A stretch of DNA of 64,000 nt, taken from positions 62,001-126,000 of the forward strand of contig NZ_JABURY010000021.1 in NCBI RefSeq assembly GCF_014489845.1, written 5' to 3'. The number at the start of each line of letters is the position of its first letter. The stretch's first letter is position 1. Made by a program: the position numbers and the translations under genes. The notes under the pieces were generated by a model. That model searched no databases. It was given only the letters and a program-made list of their open reading frames with translations, and was not told where the DNA came from. Source of the stretch: Frischella japonica. Its GTDB lineage: Bacteria; Pseudomonadota; Gammaproteobacteria; Enterobacterales; Orbaceae. Shown here piece after piece: positions 58,769 to 64,000 of the stretch.

Positions 58769-59845
58769 TCAATTATCAATAGCTAACGCACCATTTTTTA
58801 TATAACCACCTGATACTGTTTTAACTAACCCTTCTAATTCTAGTTCTACTAGTTTTATTGCAACATCGGTTACAGTTTGTCCGGTTTTATCAGCAATGAT
58901 ATCAATGGGCATAGCATGATGATTAATTACTGCTAAAATATCATTGTGGAGTAACGATGATGTTGCATATAATTGTGTCTGCTTTTTTAACCAGTTTAAA
59001 TGATTAGTATAATGTTCTAATATATCACTAGGTTTAGTGACCAAATATGCTCCTTGTTTTATTAACCAATGACTACCGCCACTATTAAGATGATCTATTT
59101 CACCCGGTAATGCAAACACATCACGATTTTGTTCTAATGCATAGCGTGCTGTGATTAAAGATCCACTATTGGGTGATGCTTCAACGACAAAAGTTCCTAA
59201 ACTTAACCCACTGATGATGCGATTACGGCGTGGATAATATTCTGAACGAGCTTGAATATTAGGTAAAAATTCAGAAATGATTGCGCCTTGATTAGCTAAA
59301 ATATCGCGGGCTAAGTAATAATTTGTTTTTGGCGCGATATGATTTAATCCACTACCTAGTACGGCGATGGTTTTACCTTTTACATCTAATGCCCCACGGT
59401 GGCTGATAGCATCAATCCCTAATGCCAAACCACTGGTAATTGTTAATCCATTTATAGCTAATTCTGCAGCAAAATAGCGAGCCCATTGTGCGCCATAATC
59501 GGTAAATTGTCGGCTACCAACCATCGCGAGCTGGGCAGTGGCTAATAGCAAAGGATCGCCTATGATAAATAAAAAAAGTGGCGCGTTGTTAATTTGTTTT
59601 AGCTGTTCTGGATAGGCTGGATCATAGTAGCTAATTAAATGATGATTATCCTGATTTAACCAATCTAATATTGGTTGAACATTGAATTGATAAAATTGTT
59701 GGATCTGTTCTTTGCTGAGTTGGCACTGCCGTAATATTAATTCATCATCAATATCATTAACTGATGTGTTAATATATTTTTTTAATTTTGAAGGTTTTTT
59801 ATGTTCTAGCATTGAAAAACGGATTAATAATTCATATTTATTCAT
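58769..59845 (-). CDS. dprA: DNA-processing protein DprA (Smf)
   Basis: DprA loads RecA on incoming single-stranded DNA in natural transformation. The 358-aa protein has an N-terminal SAM-like part, the Rossmann-like core with VGSRQFTDYG near residue 110, TSGLALGIDAISHRGAL, and FVVEASPNSGSLITARYALEQNRDVFALPG. A C-terminal winged-helix (DML1-like) follows. All core motifs look intact. It is divergent from def across about 107 bp, the E. coli arrangement. Whether the organism is transformable cannot be told from this gene. Confidence 0.93.
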   Translation of the reverse strand: MNKYELLIRFSMLEHKKPSKLKKYINTSVNDIDDELILRQCQLSKEQIQQFYQFNVQPILDWLNQDNHHLISYYDPAYPEQLKQINNAPLFLFIIGDPLLLATAQLAMVGSRQFTDYGAQWARYFAAELAINGLTITSGLALGIDAISHRGALDVKGKTIAVLGSGLNHIAPKTNYYLARDILANQGAIISEFLPNIQARSEYYPRRNRIISGLSLGTFVVEASPNSGSLITARYALEQNRDVFALPGEIDHLNSGGSHWLIKQGAYLVTKPSDILEHYTNHLNWLKKQTQLYATSSLLHNDILAVINHHAMPIDIIADKTGQTVTDVAIKLVELELEGLVKTVSGGYIKNGALAIDN

Positions 59846-59952
59846 AACATACTATTTTAGTAATAGATATTTATACCCTATGCATTAGTTTAAATAGTGT
59901 TTAAACTATACCAAATTTAAATCCCTTGACTGAGAGGCAGATCGAAAAATTT

Positions 59953-60462
59953 ATGGCTATTTTACCTGTATTACGTTTTCCTGATGAAAAGCTGCGCAAA
60001 GTGGCTAAACCGGTTGATACGGTTACCCCTGAAATACAAAAAATTATCGATGATATGATTGAGACCATGTACGCCGAAGAAGGCATTGGCTTAGCCGCGA
60101 CTCAGGTTGACGTTCATCAGCGGATTATTGTGATAGATGTATCAGAAGAGCGTGATCATGTATATGTCATTATTAATCCCGAAGTGATCAGTAAAGAGGG
60201 TGAAACCGGTATTGAAGAAGGATGTTTATCAGTACCTGAATGTCGTGGTTTTGTGCCTCGAGCTGAGAAGATAAAGATCAAAGCGCTTGATCGTAATGGT
60301 GAAGAATATATAATTGATGCTGATGGTATTTTAGCAATTTGTATTCAACATGAAATGGATCATCTTATAGGTAAACTTTTTGTTGATTATTTATCGCCAT
60401 TAAAACGGCAGCGCATTGAACAGAAAATGAAAAAAATGACTCGTCTAGAAACCAAACGTTAA
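59953..60462 (+). CDS. def: Peptide deformylase
   Basis: Def removes the N-formyl group from nascent proteins. The ATG at 59953 gives 169 aa, exactly the E. coli length, starting [14 protein letters not shown]. Motif 1 GIGLAATQ is near residue 44, motif 2 EGCLS near 88 (metal cysteine) and motif 3 HEMDH near 133 (metal histidines and catalytic glutamate). A longer TTG frame from 59926 is not supported. The usual downstream fmt gene is not adjacent here. Confidence 0.96.
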   Translation: MAILPVLRFPDEKLRKVAKPVDTVTPEIQKIIDDMIETMYAEEGIGLAATQVDVHQRIIVIDVSEERDHVYVIINPEVISKEGETGIEEGCLSVPECRGFVPRAEKIKIKALDRNGEEYIIDADGILAICIQHEMDHLIGKLFVDYLSPLKRQRIEQKMKKMTRLETKR

Positions 60463-60574
60463 GCGTGTTTTTATATATTTTGTTAATAGATAATCTTCAT
60501 CTTTTTGATGTATATGATGTTGCCAAAATTATTATAAATTTAAAATATAACAATGCAGCTAATAAGGAATGATG

Positions 60575-61123
60575 ATGGATATTAAAGAACTTTGCCAACG
60601 TTATAGAACGGGTGAACGGTTTAAATATCTTTATTTTTGGGGACATAAACAAAAACGACCATCTTCAGTGATAACGAAATGCTGTTTTAGCCAATGGTAT
60701 TCAAGTACTTTTATCGTTGATGATATTTATTATGCAACGGCTGAACATTATATGATGGCTGCAAAAGCGAGACTCTTTAACGATAATAAAATATTACACG
60801 ATATCCTGAAAACCCACGATCCAGGTACTGCTAAAGCATTAGGTCGTCAGGTGAGGGGGTTTAATGAAAAAATATGGCAAGACAACTGCTTTTCGATTGT
60901 AATTGCCGGTAATTTAGCTAAATTTTCGCAGAATCAATCCTTAGCCGATTTTTTATTAGCAACTAAAAATAGAGTTTTAGTTGAGGCAAGTCCAGTAGAT
61001 AAAATTTGGGGCATTGGTTTAGCTGAGGATAGTCACAATATTGACAATCCGTTAACTTGGCGTGGAAAAAATTTATTAGGATTTGCTTTAATGGCGGTGC
61101 GTGAACAATTATTCAATAATTAG
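60575..61123 (+). CDS. ybiA: NADAR-family N-glycosidase-like protein, YbiA-like
   Basis: NADAR/YbiA proteins cleave N-glycosidic bonds of early riboflavin intermediates or remove ADP-ribose from nucleic acid, and some are linked to phage defence. The 182-aa product has the family motifs LYFWGH near residue 19, FSQWYSSTF, TAEHYMMAAKARLF and WGIGL with a following NPLTWRGKNLLGFALM. Three consecutive ATG codons are possible; the third (60575) has AGGA six bases upstream. It stands alone at the edge of the accessory patch. No DarT-like partner is visible. Confidence 0.86.
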   Translation: MDIKELCQRYRTGERFKYLYFWGHKQKRPSSVITKCCFSQWYSSTFIVDDIYYATAEHYMMAAKARLFNDNKILHDILKTHDPGTAKALGRQVRGFNEKIWQDNCFSIVIAGNLAKFSQNQSLADFLLATKNRVLVEASPVDKIWGIGLAEDSHNIDNPLTWRGKNLLGFALMAVREQLFNN

Positions 61124-61220
61124 TGTTTTCAAAATTCAATTTTTATAAATTGTTACGCTGTGGGTGCTATCCTTTAATTGATAGCGCATTAAAGACAAAG
61201 AAAGAGATAAACACAAAATT

Positions 61221-61520
61221 CTAATCAATACCATGATTTAACTTATTAACAATCCATACCCGTAGTTTCTTTCCTTGAGTTCTAGCAGAAAAAACCCAAT
61301 AGCCTTTATACTCGATTGGAACAGTAATAGATATAAAATATCGATGAGAAGGTGGTATATCATTATGTAAATCTACATGTTGATTGCAATCAAATTCAAT
61401 ATCTGAGTTTAATTTGTTAATAATCCAATTGGACAGGGTTAAGTTGTTCTTTTTTGCTTCTTTGCTCCACTTCGACTTTGTTTTAAAATTAACAGCAAGT
61501 TTAACGATAGTAGTTTTCAC
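61221..61520 (-). CDS. Small protein with two tandem ribbon-helix-helix-like units
   Basis: I recognise no named family. The 99-aa protein contains the same strand-helix-helix pattern twice. Unit 1 has a strand at about 3-9, helix KWSKEAKKNN and WIINKLN at 32-38. Unit 2 has a strand at about 62-68, helix YWVFSARTQG and WIVNKLN at 89-95. That layout suggests a single-chain ribbon-helix-helix dimer, a DNA-binding fold common in phage and plasmid regulators. A palindrome lies 20 bp upstream of its ATG and could be its operator. AGGAG precedes the ATG (CTCCT on the plus strand at 61528-61532). Confidence 0.6.
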   Translation of the reverse strand: MKTTIVKLAVNFKTKSKWSKEAKKNNLTLSNWIINKLNSDIEFDCNQHVDLHNDIPPSHRYFISITVPIEYKGYWVFSARTQGKKLRVWIVNKLNHGID

Positions 61521-61539
61521 AAAATACTCCTTTAAATTA

Positions 61540-61573
61540 AAAGTAACTATTTATAAATAAATAGTTACTTTTT
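61540..61573. promoter_or_regulatory. Perfect 15-bp palindrome upstream of the double-RHH gene
   Basis: AAAAGTAACTATTTA and its exact complement flank TAAA. It lies just upstream of the start at 61520. It may be an autoregulatory operator or a bidirectional terminator separating the gene from the remnant at 61616-61939; the T run on the plus strand fits the latter as well. Confidence 0.55.
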
Positions 61574-61615
61574 TGAAAAATTATCTAATTTTTCTTATAT
61601 ATGTTATACAGAAAA

Positions 61616-61939
61616 TTATACCCTACCATAAATGAGAGTTGTATTATAATCCGAAACAATATTACGATCTTTACTTGATAAAGAGTCGGAAATTCGTTTT
61701 AATTTAAACAAATAATCATCTTTATATTTGCTTTGTAATCTCGGATTTTGCAATTCAATAATAACAATAGCCAAAAAACAAGATCATAATCAGGCAATTT
61801 ATAATATTTTGAAATATTCAATCTAAAATAAATTGCACGTCTTATACCAATAACTTTTCTCATTCGTTGATATAAATTACTATACAAATCACATTCTCTG
61901 CTTATAGTGTAGAAAGTTTAATTGACCTATTTGTAACAT
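61616..61939 (-). pseudogene. Frameshifted hypothetical gene remnant
   Basis: A coherent minus-strand protein can be traced only by changing frame. One frame reads from about 61920 down to a 6-T run (six A at 61773-61778) with NISKYYKLPDYDLVF; adding one T restores a second frame, FLAIVIIELQNPRLQSKYK..., that runs to a TAA at 61616. A good AGGGGA ribosome site sits before an ATG at 61939, but that frame also needs a shift near 61905. No family was recognised. It looks like a recently decayed gene; sequencing error in the homopolymer is possible. Confidence 0.5.
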
Positions 61940-61996
61940 ACATAGTCCCCTTTTGAGTGAAGAACTCTTTAATAGTTAAATTGCGCTAACAACGCA

Positions 61997-62016
61997 TATA
62001 CATAACATTATGTATA
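61997..62016. repeat. 9-bp palindrome between the two gene remnants
   Basis: TATACATAA-CA-TTATGTATA, about 58 bp upstream of the remnant starting at 61939. It may be a binding site. Confidence 0.4.
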
Positions 62017-62110
62017 CATCACCTATTATAATGTTTTTTTTTCAAAAAAAAGAGTAACTAAAAGATTAAACAGTATTAGGATATTATAGTGTTATAAGTT
62101 CTGATATAGA

Positions 62111-62138
62111 AAAGGCTATATCATGAAATATAGCCTTT
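62111..62138 (-). terminator. Stem-loop after the remnant at 62155-62473
   Basis: A perfect 11-bp stem (AAAGGCTATAT / ATATAGCCTTT) with 6-nt loop, followed on the minus strand by TTTTCTATA. It lies 16 bp after the remnant's stop. Confidence 0.65.
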
Positions 62139-62154
62139 GAAGAAACAATAATAA

Positions 62155-62473
62155 TTAATCTGTAGCTGAACCTTCGTAATATCGCTGATCACAGTCAATA
62201 ATTAGTAATGTATAGTCATCGTAACGAGCAGAATACTTACTACATCTGATTTTTACACCTGATTCTTCTATACGATTTTCATCACATGAAATTACTTTTG
62301 TATAGTCTTGTTTGTACTCAACAATACTTGATAACTTATCACAGATTAAAGTCGCTTTACCCCTTTTTTCAACAACGCGAAAAAGCAGCAGAACTCAGAA
62401 ACGAATAATGCATAAATCCGCCAATTATATATCCAGTAGATACACGATCAAAAAATGATTTAAATTGTTTCAT
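62155..62473 (-). pseudogene. Frameshifted small membrane-protein gene remnant
   Basis: From an ATG at 62473 the frame reads MKQFKSFFDRVSTGYIIGG and a hydrophobic segment, then ends at a TGA just after a 5-T run. Removing one T joins it to a second, protein-like frame (RVVEKRGKATLICDKLSS... to YYEGSATD) ending at 62155. The joined protein would be about 105 aa, with one membrane helix and a polar, cysteine-containing domain. No family was recognised. No clear ribosome site precedes the ATG. Confidence 0.5.
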
Positions 62474-62595
62474 ACAAATTAATTTGCTGACAGAAAATGT
62501 AAACAAGTGTGTCTTTATATTTGCGATGTTCTCGGTTGATTTTGCGTAAGTATGATTTGTCAAACAAAAGAGAGTACAAGTAAGGTTATTTAGAA

Positions 62596-62615
62596 AGTGG
62601 GCAATAATGCCCACT
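62596..62615 (-). terminator. Terminator of proS
   Basis: An 8-bp stem (AGTGGGCA / TGCCCACT) with 4-nt loop lies just after the proS stop, with a short T run on the minus strand. Confidence 0.7.
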
Positions 62616-62622
62616 AGTTATT

Positions 62623-64000
62623 TTATCGACATTTGGTTTTGATAAAATCAACAATTTTAGTGATATTGATAATTTCTTTTTGATCACTGGATCGGTGTTT
62701 ATATTCTACTTCACCATTCACTAAATTACGTTCACCAACCACAATAGTATGTGGAATGCCAATCAATTCCGCATCAGCAAACATCACGCCTGGGCGTTCT
62801 TTGCGATCATCAAATAGTACATCAATTCCTGCTGCTTGCAATTGTGCATAAAGTTGCTCTGCCACTTGTTGTACTTGTTCAGATTTATGCATATTCATAG
62901 GAATAATGGCAACATGAAATGGTGCAATAGCCTCTGGCCAAATGATACCGCGATCATCATGGCGTTGTTCGATTGCAGCGGCAACAATACGACTTACGCC
63001 AATACCGTAACACCCCATAATCATCACATGATTTTTACCGTCTTCACCTTGGACAGTTGCGTTCATGGCTTGTGAATATTTAGTGCCAAGTTGGAAAATA
63101 TGACCAACTTCAATACCACGTTTGATTTGTAGTGTACCTTTATTATCAGGGCTGATATCACCTTCCACAACATTGCGAATATCAGCTATGCGTGGTAGCG
63201 CTGTATCACGTTCCCAGTTGATATTAAAATAATGTTTATGATCGATATTGGCGCCGGCACTAAAGTCGCTCATTACTGCAACATCACGATCGATAATAAT
63301 TGGCATAGTTAAGTTAATTGGACCTAATGACCCAGGACCTGCATTAACCATAGCACGAATTTCTTCTTCAGTGGCAAATTCCAGTGGTGAAGCGACAATA
63401 TCTAATTTTTCGGCCTTTATTTCATTTAAAGTATGATCACCTCGAACCAATAAGGCAACTAATTGTTGTCCGCTTTCTTTGCTCGCTTTAACGATTAATG
63501 TTTTAACTGTTTTTTCAACCGGTAAATTAAATTGTTCGACTAATTCTTCGATAGTTTTCGCGTTTGGTGTATCAACCAATTCCATAGCTTTAGTCGGTTT
63601 TGGGCGGCTTTGTGTCGGTGCTAATGCTTGTGCCATTTCGATATTTGCCGCGTAATCGGATTCGGTTGAAAATACAATATCATCTTCACCACTATCGGCT
63701 AACACCTGAAATTCATGTGATGAACTGCCACCAATAGAGCCGGTATCGGCGCGTACTGCTCGGAAATCAAGACCAATACGGGTAAAAATAGCACTGTAAG
63801 CAGCATACATATCATCATAAGTTGTTTGCAATGATTCTTGTGATGTATGGAATGAGTAAGCGTCTTTCATAATAAACTCACGTGAACGCATTACCCCAAA
63901 ACGAGGACGAACTTCATCACGGAATTTTGTTTGAATTTGGTAAAAATTCAAGGGTAATTGTTTGTATGAACTCACTTCATTGCGGATTAAATCAGTAATG
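62623..64000 (-). CDS. proS: Prolyl-tRNA synthetase, N-terminus outside window
   Basis: ProS charges tRNA-Pro. The frame is open to the right edge, reading [14 protein letters not shown] into the class II motif 1/2 region, with [12 protein letters not shown] and DAYSFH. The bacterial-type editing (INS) domain contains TVKTLIVKA and [13 protein letters not shown]. Motif 3 [18 protein letters not shown] and the anticodon-binding domain with [21 protein letters not shown] follow. About 459 C-terminal residues are present; the first 100 or so are missing. A GTG within the window at 63975 is not the real start. Confidence 0.96.
   Translation of the reverse strand, partial: ITDLIRNEVSSYKQLPLNFYQIQTKFRDEVRPRFGVMRSREFIMKDAYSFHTSQESLQTTYDDMYAAYSAIFTRIGLDFRAVRADTGSIGGSSSHEFQVLADSGEDDIVFSTESDYAANIEMAQALAPTQSRPKPTKAMELVDTPNAKTIEELVEQFNLPVEKTVKTLIVKASKESGQQLVALLVRGDHTLNEIKAEKLDIVASPLEFATEEEIRAMVNAGPGSLGPINLTMPIIIDRDVAVMSDFSAGANIDHKHYFNINWERDTALPRIADIRNVVEGDISPDNKGTLQIKRGIEVGHIFQLGTKYSQAMNATVQGEDGKNHVMIMGCYGIGVSRIVAAAIEQRHDDRGIIWPEAIAPFHVAIIPMNMHKSEQVQQVAEQLYAQLQAAGIDVLFDDRKERPGVMFADAELIGIPHTIVVGERNLVNGEVEYKHRSSDQKEIINITKIVDFIKTKCR

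Noticed and set aside
62369-62614. A longer reading of the remnant starting near 62614.
   Set aside because: Its first codons run through the proS terminator hairpin, so it is unlikely to be translated; the ATG at 62473 is more sensible.
1-64000. tRNA or rRNA genes, CRISPR arrays, complete insertion sequences or prophage modules.
   Set aside because: No T-loop-like GTTCGA context with flanking stems, no regular short-repeat array, no transposase motif and no phage structural gene was seen by reading. A weak tRNA could only be excluded by a dedicated scan.

Overview
The window is a chromosomal segment of an AT-rich gammaproteobacterium. Nearly every protein resembles its Escherichia coli counterpart in length and motifs (Asd, RpoH, BipA, MnmG, PolA, EttA, FtsEX, RpiA). 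Hda and a dense GATC cluster at an oriC-like region suggest Dam/SeqA/RIDA-type replication control. Low GC, short intergenic gaps and gene order that is E. coli-like in blocks but reshuffled between them fit an insect-gut Orbaceae lineage such as Gilliamella; that placement is inference. I see no rRNA, tRNA, CRISPR array or insertion sequence.

Layout: 1-8.0 kb has recJ (cut by the window edge), mpl, a spermidine-type SMR pair mdtJI with a possible leader ORF, ettA, an MFS transporter and asd. 8.0-13.2 kb is an N-acetylglucosamine regulon: nagC, nagA and nagB facing a divergent PTS gene nagE, with a CRP-like site between. 13.3-18.5 kb has rluE, a shikimate-dehydrogenase-like gene, then ftsY-ftsE-ftsX-rpoH. 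18.7-28.2 kb is metabolic housekeeping: tilS, metC, a phosphopantetheinyl transferase, ftnA, a tyrosine phosphatase, pepB, argP, rpiA, serA. 28.3-38.5 kb holds a CHAP-domain protein and a five-gene envelope-stress-type operon: yjfI-like, pspA-like, yqiJ-like, yqiK-like flotillin, and a giant 1647-aa AAA+ ATPase. 38.7-46 kb has typA/bipA, a large catalase, a divergent sirtuin and mobAB.

46-57 kb is the replication neighbourhood: yihD, dsbA, polA, an intergenic region with all the hallmarks of oriC, then mnmG-rsmG, upp-uraA and hda with a HAD phosphatase. The GATC cluster continues about 1.25 kb into mnmG and then stops abruptly. hda appears to lack any ATG/GTG/TTG start that would preserve its clamp-binding motif; an ATT codon behind a Shine-Dalgarno sequence is the best candidate. 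57-64 kb has anmK, tsaC and dprA facing def, a NADAR-family gene (ybiA), a short accessory patch with a double ribbon-helix-helix-like protein and two frameshifted gene remnants, and proS cut by the right edge.

The most notable items are the GATC island spanning oriC and half of mnmG, the PspA-flotillin-AAA+ operon, the proposed ATT start of hda, the sirtuin without zinc-ligand cysteines, DsbA with a CSSC active site, and the decaying accessory patch near 61-62.5 kb.
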